Below are positions 45,041-53,643 of a stretch of DNA of 64,000 bases, piece by piece. The stretch is from Bradyrhizobium diazoefficiens (GTDB lineage: Bacteria; Pseudomonadota; Alphaproteobacteria; Rhizobiales; Xanthobacteraceae): positions 806,001 through 870,000 of the forward strand of contig NZ_CP067041.1 in NCBI RefSeq assembly GCF_016599855.1, read 5' to 3'. The number at the start of each line of letters is the position of its first letter. The first letter of the stretch is position 1. The notes under the pieces were generated by a model that worked only from the letters and a program-made list of their open reading frames with translations, searched no databases and was not told the origin of the DNA. The position numbers and the translations under genes are program-made.

Positions 45041-46312
45041 ATGTCGGGCCAGTCAGAGCATATCGTCATCGTCGGCGCGGGCGCGGCCGGCTTGATGGCG
45101 GCGCGCGAGCTTGCGCGTGCCGGCAAACGGGTCACGGTGCTCGAGGCGCGCGACCGCTGCGGCGGGCGCATCCAGCCGCTGCCGGCATCGAAGTTCGGTT
45201 ATCCCGCCGATGGCGGCGCCGAGTTCGTCCATGGCGAGGCGCCGGTGACGCGCGGCCTGCTGCGCGAAGCAGGGCTGTCGTTGGAGGCCATCGCGGGAAC
45301 GCAATGGAGCTTCGACGGCGCAACACTCTCGCGCGAGCAGCGCGACGATCCGTATGAGGCCGAGCTTCAAGCGGCGTTGAGGGATTTGAAGGACGACCTC
45401 ACCGTCGCCGATTTCCTGCGCCGGCATTTTGCCGGCGACGAATACGCGCGGATGCGGCATTGGATCGAACGGATGGTCGAGGGCTACGACGCCGCCGAAC
45501 CCGAGCGCGCCTCGACGCTGGCGCTGCGTGAGGAGTGGATGGACGGCGGACATCGCACGCAGGGGCGCGTCGTCGGCGGCTATGGCGGCCTGATTGCGTT
45601 TCTGGCCGCCGAATGCCGCAAGGCTGGCGTTGCGATTCGCCTCAGTTGCGTGGTGGCGGCGATCGAGGAGGGCGATGGTCTGGTTGCGGTCCGCGGCACC
45701 AGTGGCGAAGTGGTCTCATGCGGTCAGGTGATTCTCACCGTGCCGTTGCCGCTGCTGCGCGAGATTGCACTGCCCGCGGCTGCGCGCGCGAAGACTGCGG
45801 CAGCCGACGACATCGGCTTCGGCAACGTGATCAAGATCCTGCTGCGTTTCACGCGGCCATGGTGGCGCGACGCGATGGACGACCTTGGCGATCTCACCTT
45901 CCTGCTGTCGGACGAAGCGATGCCGGTGTGGTGGACGCAGCACCCGTCCGATCATCCGGTGCTGACCGGCTGGTTCGGCGGTCCGCGGACTGCCGGCCTG
46001 GCCGGCCTCGATCCGCAAGCGTTGATCGACGCCGGCATCGACTCTCTGGGGGCCATGTTCCGCCTGCCGCATCACGACCTCGCGCGCAACCTGATCGCGG
46101 CCGAGGCGCGCAACTGGGCGAACGATCCGTTCGCCCGCGGCGCCTATTCCTGGGCAACGCCGCGGACGCGCGCGGCACAGACAGTCCTCGCCCGCGACGA
46201 CGGCCCGGTGCTGTTCTCCGGCGAAGCGCTTTATCGCGGCCGTGATATGGGCACCGTCGAGGCGGCGCTGGCGAGCGGCCTGGAGACGGCGCGGATGATC
46301 CTGCAAGGATGA
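45041..46312 (+). CDS. Flavin monoamine-oxidase-like FAD protein
   Basis: A 423-aa amino-oxidase superfamily protein. The N-terminal FAD motif is IVGAGAAGLMAARELARAG with LEARDRCGGR. The GGAEFVHG segment follows and a C-terminal FAD contact segment, FSGEALYRGRDMGTVEAAL, closes it. Oxidation of an amine or amino acid is expected; the substrate is unknown. It ends 4 bp before a strong hairpin. Confidence 0.88.
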   Translation: MSGQSEHIVIVGAGAAGLMAARELARAGKRVTVLEARDRCGGRIQPLPASKFGYPADGGAEFVHGEAPVTRGLLREAGLSLEAIAGTQWSFDGATLSREQRDDPYEAELQAALRDLKDDLTVADFLRRHFAGDEYARMRHWIERMVEGYDAAEPERASTLALREEWMDGGHRTQGRVVGGYGGLIAFLAAECRKAGVAIRLSCVVAAIEEGDGLVAVRGTSGEVVSCGQVILTVPLPLLREIALPAAARAKTAAADDIGFGNVIKILLRFTRPWWRDAMDDLGDLTFLLSDEAMPVWWTQHPSDHPVLTGWFGGPRTAGLAGLDPQALIDAGIDSLGAMFRLPHHDLARNLIAAEARNWANDPFARGAYSWATPRTRAAQTVLARDDGPVLFSGEALYRGRDMGTVEAALASGLETARMILQG

Positions 46313-46315
46313 GCA

Positions 46316-46337
46316 AGGCCCGCATCTCTGCGGGCCT
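46316..46337. terminator. Hairpin between convergent genes
   Basis: AGGCCCGCA / TGCGGGCCT form a perfect 9-bp stem with a TCTC loop, placed between the ends of the oxidase gene (plus) and the His/Tyr/Gly-rich gene (minus). There is no long T tract, so it is a moderate bidirectional terminator candidate. Confidence 0.65.
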
Positions 46338-46343
46338 CTCGTC

Positions 46344-46658
46344 TCACCAGCGATTGCCGCCGAAGCTGAAGCTCACGCCGGGACCACCGCCATAATAGCC
46401 ATAGGGCCCGCGGCCGTAATAGCCGTGGTGCCGCGGGTAATAACCGTAGCTACGATAGTGCGGACGGTAATAGCCGTGGCGGTGAGGACGCCAGTGGTGA
46501 TGGCGATGGCCGCGATGGTGATGCCTGTGTTGCGCGCCGACGTCGGTCGATTGGCTCTGCGCATTGGGCTTGGCCTTTCCGCTGCCGGCCGCGTTGGCTG
46601 CCGATCCGCCGGCCAACGCCACAGCGCCGAGAGTCATCGCGACAAAGAGATACTTCAT
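46344..46658 (-). CDS. Secreted His/Tyr/Gly-rich small protein
   Basis: A 104-aa protein with a signal peptide (MKYLFVAMTLGAVALAGGSAANA). The mature part is extremely rich in His, Tyr, Gly and Arg (HRHHHRGHRHHHWRPHRHGYY, then GYYGRGPYGYYGG) and ends in SFSFGGNRW. Histidine clusters suggest metal binding in the envelope, but low-complexity sequence prevents a family call. Proteins of this style are common in rhizobia. Confidence 0.75.
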   Translation of the reverse strand: MKYLFVAMTLGAVALAGGSAANAAGSGKAKPNAQSQSTDVGAQHRHHHRGHRHHHWRPHRHGYYRPHYRSYGYYPRHHGYYGRGPYGYYGGGPGVSFSFGGNRW

Positions 46659-46768
46659 GTCATCACTCCAGTTGAGATGTCGAGTGACAACAGATGGGCG
46701 TTTGCCGCGTTCCGGCGAGAGCTGGCGTCGAAACGACGCAGACGATCAACACGCCATCGCGCTGAGGT

Positions 46769-47344
46769 TTATTGTCGCATCGGCGCAATTGAGGCGATCG
46801 CCTCGTTCGTGGTCACGATGCGGGCAAATTCGCCGTTCAGATTCGACAGCGTCATCGCGTGAATGTCCTCGGCCGAATGCGTGTCGCCATCGACACCCAT
46901 GCGGTCGAATGTCCAGGTCGCGTCGCGCACGAGGCGTGCATCGAAGCCGAGATTGCCGGCCATCCGCGTCGTCGTCTCCACGCAATGATTGGTGGTGGCG
47001 CCGCAGATCACCAGCGTGGCGATGTTGCTGGCGCGCAGGCGCGTCTCGAGATCGGTGCCGATGAAGGCGCTGTTGACGCGCTTGACGATCACGGGCTCAC
47101 CGGCCTGCTCGCGCGCCTCGTCCTTGACGGCGTAGCCGGTGCACTCGGGGCGAAAGGTCGAGTTCGACTTGGTCCCTTCGTGGCGGACGTGGAAGATCGG
47201 TGCACCGTGCGTCCTGAACGCTGCGAGCAGATCAACGATGCGCGCCACCGCATCGGGATTGTTGCGCCGCTTGCCCGCCGCCTCCCATTCGTCGAAGGCG
47301 CGCTGGACGTCGACGACGATGAGGGCGGGGAGGGGATGGAGCAT
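46769..47344 (-). CDS. Isochorismatase-family cysteine hydrolase
   Basis: A 191-aa nicotinamidase/isochorismatase-fold hydrolase. The catalytic triad is visible: Asp in LIVVDVQRAFDEWE, Lys in IVKRVNSAF and Cys in ICGATTNHCVETT (the second Cys of this motif is the nucleophile). Metal-free members hydrolyse small amides, ureas or N-carbamoyl compounds; the substrate is unknown. The start was placed at MLHPLPALIVVD (47344), since the longer frame has unrelated sequence. Confidence 0.88.
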   Translation of the reverse strand: MLHPLPALIVVDVQRAFDEWEAAGKRRNNPDAVARIVDLLAAFRTHGAPIFHVRHEGTKSNSTFRPECTGYAVKDEAREQAGEPVIVKRVNSAFIGTDLETRLRASNIATLVICGATTNHCVETTTRMAGNLGFDARLVRDATWTFDRMGVDGDTHSAEDIHAMTLSNLNGEFARIVTTNEAIASIAPMRQ

Positions 47345-47456
47345 GGCTGGGGATTCCGGAGCTCGGTCGAGTATGCGAGACGGTCGCGCGCTCGAGCAAT
47401 GCCGATTTTCCCTCGTTTCGGGACGGCGCACAACGCGATGCCGCAGGGTGATGTCG

Positions 47457-48029
47457 CTACTTGAAGGGATCCTGAGCCGAGGGCTGCGACTGCCGGATCC
47501 GGCGCACGCTCACCGGCGTGCCGTCGGAGACGAACAGCAGCTCATAGGTCCGGCCCTCATTGTCGGTCGCCGAGCAGGTGACGTCGTTCACCTTCTTGGC
47601 GGCGAAATTGCCGGTCTGGCGGCAGACGCCGGTGGAGGTCTGCTCCGCCGGCACCGGCAGGCCGTCGACCTTGGGCCGGTCCTTGGAGTTGAGCAGCATG
47701 CGGTCGATCGGCAGCTCGTAGGAATTGTCGTCGGCCCGCTTGCCGTTCTGTCCGGAGAACGACACGACGTGGTTCTCGTCGCTGGGGTCGTCGACGGCGA
47801 CCGCGAAATTGACCCGGCCCTTGTCGCCATGGGCGTAGGCCACCGTCTTGCAGGCGAAGGTTCGTCCCGCGACCTTCAGTGTCTTGCAATGGCCTGACAT
47901 CAGCGCCAGCAGGTCGATGAAGGAATGCTCCCCCGGGATCGCGGTGGAAGACTCGGCAAAACAAGGACTTGCGAGCGAGACGAGGATTGCAGCCAGGACC
48001 GGTCGGCGGAGGCGCATCGTCAGGCTCAT
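47457..48029 (-). CDS. Secreted protein of unknown function
   Basis: A 190-aa protein with a likely signal peptide (MRLRRPVLAAILVSLASPCFA within the first 25 residues). The mature part has three to four cysteines (SGHCKTLKV, TFACKTVAYAH, TGVCRQTGNF, VTCSA) that could pair in the periplasm. I do not recognise a family. ATGs at 48029 and 48017 are both possible starts; the frame extends further upstream without plausible sequence. Confidence 0.65.
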   Translation of the reverse strand: MSLTMRLRRPVLAAILVSLASPCFAESSTAIPGEHSFIDLLALMSGHCKTLKVAGRTFACKTVAYAHGDKGRVNFAVAVDDPSDENHVVSFSGQNGKRADDNSYELPIDRMLLNSKDRPKVDGLPVPAEQTSTGVCRQTGNFAAKKVNDVTCSATDNEGRTYELLFVSDGTPVSVRRIRQSQPSAQDPFK

Positions 48030-48233
48030 GTGCCAGGGGGCCACGGACAGGCAGAGGTTCCGTTCACTAACCATCGAATCGCAAATTGGTTGCGATCCCG
48101 TTTGCTCCGCTAAATGTTTGGCCAAACCCGTCTGGAATACCACCGCGCCACCCATCGGCGATTCGCCCCGATCGCCCCAACCCGTCCGGCAGGCACTTGC
48201 CGTCAGGCCGATGTTTTTTTCGTGGCAGAGGCG

Positions 48234-48977
48234 TCACGCCGCCTGCTTCATGGTCCGCGCAAAGGCCGGATAAGTCTCGGCAAGCTCGTCGAAAACCCGC
48301 CCGCGCAGCAGCGCCAGCGTCGCGGCATCGGGCCGCGGCGTTTCGCGCACCACTTCCGGCTCCTGATAGGCGAAGCCGGTGTTCTCACGGATGTCGGCCG
48401 GGGTGAAGGACGGATGCACTGAGCGAAGCGCGAAGCCGCCCGCCTCGCGGTCGAAGCCGAACAGCGCCATGTTGGTCAGGAGCGCATGCGGCCCGCCGCG
48501 GCGCGGCACCTCCGGCGTGATGGCGCGCGCGCTGACGAAATCGACCTGGGGCACGAACACGCGCGGCGAATGCTCCTCGCGAAACAGGATGATGCGCGGA
48601 ATAAGATGATAAAGATAGGCCGAGCCGAATGAGCCGGGCCAGCGTACGCTGCTGGTGGGATAATCGCCGGTGCCGACCAGGTTGATGTTGCCCTGGCCGT
48701 CGATCTGGCCGCCGCCGAGGAAGAAGGCGTCGACCCGGCCTTGCGCGGCGCAGTCGAACAGCTCGATACCGCCATTGGTGAAGAAGTTGTGCGCCTGCGA
48801 TCCCAAGATCGAGATGCGCACCGGCGGCTTGCCACAGAGTTCGTTGCGAGCGCGCAGCAGCATGGCGCCGGCCGCGGGGATCGGCGACGAGGCGCCGACC
48901 GCGACGTGACGGATGCCGTCGAGCAGATCGGCAATGGTGGCGATCAGGATCTCGCGCCGCTCGCGCTCAGTCGACAT
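48234..48977 (-). CDS. CoA-transferase family, beta subunit (glutaconate/IpdB-like)
   Basis: A 247-aa class-I CoA-transferase beta-type subunit: IRHVAVGASSPIPAAGAMLLRA, NGGIELFDCAAQGRVDAFFLGGGQIDGQGNINLVGTGDYP. The strand that carries the catalytic Glu in true transferases (I-S-E-x-G) reads RISILGSQAHNFF, so that Glu seems absent, as in IpdB of steroid-ring degradation. The ATG overlaps the alpha-subunit stop by one base, so the two are translationally coupled. Confidence 0.85.
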   Translation of the reverse strand: MSTERERREILIATIADLLDGIRHVAVGASSPIPAAGAMLLRARNELCGKPPVRISILGSQAHNFFTNGGIELFDCAAQGRVDAFFLGGGQIDGQGNINLVGTGDYPTSSVRWPGSFGSAYLYHLIPRIILFREEHSPRVFVPQVDFVSARAITPEVPRRGGPHALLTNMALFGFDREAGGFALRSVHPSFTPADIRENTGFAYQEPEVVRETPRPDAATLALLRGRVFDELAETYPAFARTMKQAA

Positions 48978-49795
48978 CAGGCCACCTGCTTGCGATGGGT
49001 CAGAAAGGCGGAGAGGTAGGCGCGAAAGCCGTCCTCGCTGCGCGCCATCGCGGCGTAGCGCGCGATCTCGGCCTCATCGGCCGGATATTCGTCCCACAGC
49101 GCCAGCGGCCACGCGCCACGTGCGGCGACCGCGATGGTGTCGACATACAGTGAGGGCAGCACGCCGGCAGCGGAATCCTCGTTATCCAGCAGATTGCGGT
49201 CGACGATGCGTTCCACGGTGACCAGCGTGCGCTTCGAGGCATAAGCGAGATCGGCGAGCTCGCGGTGCCGGCCGATGCGGACATTGCCGGCGCGGTCGGC
49301 CTCAGGCGCGTGAAACAGCGCGACATCTGGGGAGATCGCGGGCACCACGACCACCTTGCGCGCCTCGCCGACGGGACTGTCGATCACCTGCCAGTCGGAC
49401 CGCACGTTGAGGAGATCGCTGCCGATGATGCCGGCGATCGGCATGAACGGCACACCTTTCTGGGCGGCAAGCAGGCCGGCATAGATCGCAGGGCAGGTGG
49501 AGTCGCGCATGGCAAAAGCGCCGCTCTTGATACCGGCGGTGAAGCGCGGCGCGGCGCCGGCCTCGCCCAGCGAGATCGCACTGGTTTCCAGTGAGGCGAC
49601 CGCGCCGGCCCCGATCAGGAGATCAGCCTGCATGCCCGAGATCGGCACGCAGATCAGCTTGAGGTCGCGAATGCCGGCCTCTAACAGCGCCGCGGTCGCC
49701 GCCATGGCCACGCCCGAACCGTCGACAGGGATCGCCAACGACTGCCCCGGTGCAACACGCGCAGCCAGTGCCTCCAACGCAACGATCTCGGTCAT
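48977..49795 (-). CDS. CoA-transferase family, alpha subunit
   Basis: A 272-aa class-I CoA-transferase alpha-type subunit: LKLICVPISGMQADLLIGAGAVASLETSAISLGEAG, VPFMPIAGIIGSDLL, VVVPAISPDVALFHAPEADRAGNV. It is upstream of and coupled to the beta subunit. The long upstream frame is GC-rich noise; the ATG at 49795 gives the normal start. Together they would transfer, or in IpdAB-like pairs hydrolyse, an acyl-CoA substrate that cannot be named. Confidence 0.85.
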   Translation of the reverse strand: MTEIVALEALAARVAPGQSLAIPVDGSGVAMAATAALLEAGIRDLKLICVPISGMQADLLIGAGAVASLETSAISLGEAGAAPRFTAGIKSGAFAMRDSTCPAIYAGLLAAQKGVPFMPIAGIIGSDLLNVRSDWQVIDSPVGEARKVVVVPAISPDVALFHAPEADRAGNVRIGRHRELADLAYASKRTLVTVERIVDRNLLDNEDSAAGVLPSLYVDTIAVAARGAWPLALWDEYPADEAEIARYAAMARSEDGFRAYLSAFLTHRKQVA

Positions 49796-49827
49796 GGCGT
49801 CCTCCGGTCTGTTGTCTCCATCCTGCC

Positions 49828-51141
49828 TCAAGCCATCGCCGCCTGCCAGCGCATATCGCGCAAGGAAGGGCGGCGGTGGAGGCGGGCGTCGAGAAGGCTG
49901 CGGGCGCGCGGCAGCTCGCCGCTGCGCATCAGGGCGAGGAGGAACGCGTCCTCGATCAGCTCGCGCTGGGCATGACTGCCGCCGATGCGCACGACGTCGG
50001 CCAGGACAGGCGCGAGCTCGCGCGCGCAAGCGGCATAATTCTCATCCGCGAAGGCCGCCAGCGCGCGACAGATCGCCGGCACCACGGGGCCTGCCGGCAG
50101 CTTGCCCTCGGTAAGCCGCTGCTCGATGACGGCAAGGCGCGTGGCGAGCGCTTCGCGATTTTGCGTTGCCGCTGCGAACAGCGCCATGTGGATGTCGGCA
50201 AAGGCCAGGCCCGATTTCGGAAACAGTTTTTGCGCGGTGGCGTCGGCCTCGACCCAGAGCGCCTGCGGCACGGTGTGGCCGTAGGCCGACAGGCGCCACA
50301 GCAGCGAGGCGCTGTCGGTGACGACGTTGAGCGGCGGCGCCTGCGTGGCGGAAGGTTGCAGCACGTCGGCATAGATGTCGAGCGCCCGCGCCGCATCGCC
50401 ATGCTCGAGTGCGCCGAGCGCCTGGTGCCAGAGGATATGGCCGTGCAGGATTCCGGCGCGGTCATAGGTCGGGATCCACTCGTCGACGAGACGGTCGGCC
50501 GCCTCGATCGAGCCGTCCTCGAACATCGCATGCAGCACGGCATGTGCGGCGTGGGCGTTGGCCCGGCGCAGATTGAAGCCGCGCTCGGTGACGGCGCGGC
50601 CGCGAGCGACATCGCCATTCTCCGTCATCGCCCAGCCGTAGAGCGTGAGGAACCACCAGTCCTCGCCGTAATGCTGCGCGACGCGCTCGCAGAGCTCATG
50701 CCGGGCACGGTCGTGATCGGCCATGCCTGAGAAGGCGAACAGGCCGAAGGCGCCGAGCGGCAATGACAGCACCACGGCATCGCGCGGCCAGCTCTCGATG
50801 TGCCCAGACATCGCCGCGACCGCGTCGGGCCCGCGTCCCTCGATCGCAAGCGCCAGCGTCTCGACATGCGAGCGCTCGCGCATCGAGCCGCGCTTCGCGA
50901 CAAGCTCGCGCGCCAGGGCCGCCTTCTGCCGTGCGAGATCGCCCTGCTGGTAAAATGCATGGACGCGGGCACGGGCGATGTGGGCCAGCGCGAAATCCGG
51001 ATCGGCCGCAATCGCGCGCTCCAGCGTCTCCGCCATGCCGGTCCAGCCGGCAAGCATGAGATCGACGCCTTCGCGATAGGCGGAGGCAGCCTGATCGGAG
51101 GTGGTGGAGAGCGGCAGTCCGTAGCGGTCTTCAAGCGCCAT
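49828..51141 (-). CDS. Tetratricopeptide-repeat protein
   Basis: A 437-aa soluble, helix-rich protein composed of TPR-like repeats (YREGVDLMLAGWTGMAETLERAIAADPDFALAHIARARVHAFYQQGDLARQKAAL; LQHAL-type units such as ALGALEHGDAARALDIYADVL). It resembles a widespread alphaproteobacterial family annotated only as TPR protein. It sits 15 bp downstream of the aldo/keto reductase gene and upstream of the CoA-transferase genes on one strand, so all four may be co-transcribed. Confidence 0.85.
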   Translation of the reverse strand: MALEDRYGLPLSTTSDQAASAYREGVDLMLAGWTGMAETLERAIAADPDFALAHIARARVHAFYQQGDLARQKAALARELVAKRGSMRERSHVETLALAIEGRGPDAVAAMSGHIESWPRDAVVLSLPLGAFGLFAFSGMADHDRARHELCERVAQHYGEDWWFLTLYGWAMTENGDVARGRAVTERGFNLRRANAHAAHAVLHAMFEDGSIEAADRLVDEWIPTYDRAGILHGHILWHQALGALEHGDAARALDIYADVLQPSATQAPPLNVVTDSASLLWRLSAYGHTVPQALWVEADATAQKLFPKSGLAFADIHMALFAAATQNREALATRLAVIEQRLTEGKLPAGPVVPAICRALAAFADENYAACARELAPVLADVVRIGGSHAQRELIEDAFLLALMRSGELPRARSLLDARLHRRPSLRDMRWQAAMA

Positions 51142-51156
51142 CGTTGTTTCCTGCTC

Positions 51157-52167
51157 TTACGCCGTCCGCGCGCGGCGCCCCTCGATCGGATACGCCGGGT
51201 CGTTGTAGCCCGGCGTCGACGGATGGCCCGGCACGACCAAGCGGTCGATCAGCGCCTCGTCCTCCGCGGTGAAACGGTAGTCGAGCGCGCGGATGTAGCC
51301 GTCCCACTGCTCCTCGGTGCGCGGGCCTGCGACGATCGAGGAGACGAAGGCCGAGTTGAGCACCCAGGCCACCGCGAACTGGCCGGCGGTGATCCCCTTC
51401 TTCTCCGCGTGAGCCTTGATCTCCTGCGCGAGCCTGAGCGATTCCGGTCGCCACTCCGTCTGCATCATGCGGGTGTCGTTGCGGCCTGCGCGCGTCTCCT
51501 TGTCCGGGGCCGCATCGGGCTTGTACTTGCCGGTGAGTACACCGCGTGCCAGCGGGCTATAGGGCACGATGCCGAGGCCGTAATAGGCGCAAGCCGGAAA
51601 ATGCTCGACCTCGGGCATGCGGTTCATCGCGTTGTAGTAGGGCTGGCTCGCCACGGGACGGTCGATCCCGAGCCGGTCGCAGATGTTGCAGATCTCCGCG
51701 ACGCGCCAGGCGCGGTAGTTGGAGACGCCGAAATAGCGGATCTTGCCTGATCGGATCAGATCGCCCATCGCGCGCACGGTCTCCTCCAGCGGCGTCGCGT
51801 GGTCTTCCTTGTGCAGATAGTAGATGTCGATGTGGTCGGTGCCGAGCCGCTTCAGGCTCTCGTCGGCGGCCTGCAACACCCAGCGTCGCGACAGCCCGAC
51901 GCGATTGGGATCATCGCCCATGGGGTTGGCCAGTTTTGTGGCGAGCACCCAGGCGTGACGGTTGTTGCCGATCGCGCGTCCCACGACCTCCTCGGAGCCG
52001 CCTTTCGAATAGGCGTCTGCGGTGTCGATGAAGTTGATGCCGGCGTCGTACGCCTTGGCAATGATCCGTTGCGAGTCCACCTCATCCGTCGGGCCGCCGA
52101 ACATCATGGTGCCCAGACAGATCGGCGAGACCTTGAGGCCAGAACGGCCGAGCTGGCGGTATTGCAT
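51157..52167 (-). CDS. Aldo/keto reductase
   Basis: A 336-aa NADPH-dependent aldo/keto reductase (TIM barrel). It has MQYRQLGRSGLKVSPICLGTMMFGG, the catalytic Asp/Tyr region FIDTADAYSKGGSEEVVGRAI, Lys in LATKLANP and His in YYLHKED. It is of the YajO/Tas-like group. The upstream extension was rejected: gaggaaacagccc directly precedes the ATG at 52167. It is the first gene of the AKR-TPR-CoA-transferase series. Confidence 0.92.
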   Translation of the reverse strand: MQYRQLGRSGLKVSPICLGTMMFGGPTDEVDSQRIIAKAYDAGINFIDTADAYSKGGSEEVVGRAIGNNRHAWVLATKLANPMGDDPNRVGLSRRWVLQAADESLKRLGTDHIDIYYLHKEDHATPLEETVRAMGDLIRSGKIRYFGVSNYRAWRVAEICNICDRLGIDRPVASQPYYNAMNRMPEVEHFPACAYYGLGIVPYSPLARGVLTGKYKPDAAPDKETRAGRNDTRMMQTEWRPESLRLAQEIKAHAEKKGITAGQFAVAWVLNSAFVSSIVAGPRTEEQWDGYIRALDYRFTAEDEALIDRLVVPGHPSTPGYNDPAYPIEGRRARTA

Positions 52168-52219
52168 GGGCTGTTTCCTCAAGGCTTCGTGCGAACGAAG
52201 CATAGCCACCTCGCGCCGG

Positions 52220-52294
52220 CATTGCGAGCGCAGCGATGCAATCCAGAAATGCGTCCGCGGAAAAATCCTGGCTTGCTTCGCTGCGCTCGCAATG
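52220..52294. repeat. Inverted-repeat element CATTGCGAGCGCAGCG
   Basis: CATTGCGAGCGCAGCG (52220-52235) and its exact reverse complement (52279-52294) bound a 75-bp element upstream of the aldo/keto reductase gene. This is a type of repeat common in alphaproteobacterial intergenic DNA. Confidence 0.75.
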
Positions 52295-52327
52295 ACGGTG
52301 GTGGGTACGCTGATGCCCAATACTCGG

Positions 52328-52432
52328 TGTCATCGCCCGACTTGATCGGGCGATCCAGTATTCCAGAGGCAGCAGTGATAGAGCCGAGAAGCCGCGGCGT
52401 ACTGGGTCGCCCGGTCAAGCCGGGCGACGACC
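52328..52432. repeat. Two-hairpin repeat TCGCCCGR..YCGGGCGA
   Basis: Two similar hairpins, TCGCCCGACTTGATCGGGCG (52333-52352) and TCGCCCGGTCAAGCCGGGCG (52407-52426), flank about 55 bp containing ccagtattccaga and gcggcgtactggg. It lies between the aldo/keto reductase and thioesterase genes; no ORF is supported. Confidence 0.7.
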
Positions 52433-52466
52433 GCGGAATGCGTGATGCGCAGCGGCGATCGCGCGC

Positions 52467-52904
52467 CTACCCCGGCCCCTTCAAAATCTTGAACACACCG
52501 TTGGCCATCACGACGCAGCGGTCGTCGACTGTCACCTCGGTGCTCATGAAAATCAGGCTGCGGGTCGAGCGCACCACGCGGGGGCGCGAAATCAGGATGT
52601 CGCCGATCTGGCCGGCCTCGACGAAATGGGTGTCGAGCTGCACCGTCGCCATGTACTCCTTGCCCGAGACGTAGCGGGCGGTCATGCCGCAGGTGCGGTC
52701 CGCGAAGGTCATCATCACGCCGCCCTGGACCAGGCCGCGGCGATTGTGGTGCTTGTCTTCGGTCGCGAGGGCGAATTCATACTGGCCGTCGACCTTGCGC
52801 TCCCACAACGGGCCGACCAGGTGCATGAAGCCCGTTGTCTCCAGGATGGTCCAGCCGTCCGATTTGAGCTTTGCGGCGATCTTGCTTGTCATCGCTCCGT
52901 CCAT
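52467..52904 (-). CDS. PaaI-family thioesterase (hotdog fold)
   Basis: A 145-aa hotdog-fold acyl-CoA thioesterase. It has the family core RRGLVQGGVMMTFADRTCGMTA (equivalent to HGG...D) and ATVQLDTHFVEAGQIGDILISRPRVVRSTRSLIFM. Asp/Asn chemistry of the PaaI type is likely, with the substrate unknown. The start is ATG 52904 or 52892 (MTSKIAAKL). It is divergent from the Nudix gene. Confidence 0.88.
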   Translation of the reverse strand: MDGAMTSKIAAKLKSDGWTILETTGFMHLVGPLWERKVDGQYEFALATEDKHHNRRGLVQGGVMMTFADRTCGMTARYVSGKEYMATVQLDTHFVEAGQIGDILISRPRVVRSTRSLIFMSTEVTVDDRCVVMANGVFKILKGPG

Positions 52905-52964
52905 CCTTGCAACGCTTGGTCTCTCCTCGTTTCATCGAGCGCGATCCTGGTATAGTCAAGCATC

Positions 52965-53588
52965 ATGAGAGCTTTCGGCGATGCCACCAGACGGAATATC
53001 GCAAAGGCTTGCGCGGCCTTCGCGCGGCTGCCTGATGCGGTCGAACCCTCGGCGCTGAAACGTGCTGCGGTGGTGCTGGCGCTGACGGCATCGAATGGCG
53101 ACGACACGGCGTTTCTGCTGACTAAGCGCGCATCGAGCTTGCGCGCACATCGTGGCCAGTGGGCTTTGCCAGGTGGGCGCTGCGATGGCGGCGAGACGCC
53201 CGTCGATGCGGCGCTGCGTGAGCTCGACGAGGAGCTGGCGCTCAAGCTGCCAGCCGATGCGGTGCTCGGCCTGCTCGATGACTATCCGACGCGCTCCGGC
53301 TATCTGATCACACCGGTCGTGGTGTGGGCCACTGAGAGCGGCGCGATCGTACCGAACCCGGACGAGGTCGCCTCCGTCCATCGCATCGCGCTCGACACGA
53401 TCGAGCGCGATGATGCGTTCGATTTCACTGCGATTCCCGAAAGCAGCCGTCGCGTGATTCGCTTCCATCACGAGATGAGCCTGATCCACGCGCCGACCGC
53501 GGCGCTGATCTATCAGTTCCGGGAGGTGCTGGCGGGGCGGCAGACCCGCGTCACCGACCTGGAACAGCCGGTGTTCGCCTGGAAATGA
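52965..53588 (+). CDS. Nudix hydrolase, CoA pyrophosphatase type
   Basis: A 207-aa Nudix protein of the CoA diphosphatase (NudL/PCD1-like) group. The Nudix box is GGRCDGGETPVDAALRELDEEL, with the usual late Gly replaced by Ala (REL-DEE-LAL). LTKRASSLRAHRGQWALPGG before it matches the CoA-diphosphatase signature LLTxRs...h.GqvafPGG. It would split CoA or acyl-CoA to 3',5'-ADP and phosphopantetheine. Confidence 0.88.
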   Translation: MRAFGDATRRNIAKACAAFARLPDAVEPSALKRAAVVLALTASNGDDTAFLLTKRASSLRAHRGQWALPGGRCDGGETPVDAALRELDEELALKLPADAVLGLLDDYPTRSGYLITPVVVWATESGAIVPNPDEVASVHRIALDTIERDDAFDFTAIPESSRRVIRFHHEMSLIHAPTAALIYQFREVLAGRQTRVTDLEQPVFAWK

Positions 53589-53643
53589 GATGGTAAACGG
53601 CGTGTTAACGTGACGGTTACCGGATGCCTGCTAAGAGGGCAGC

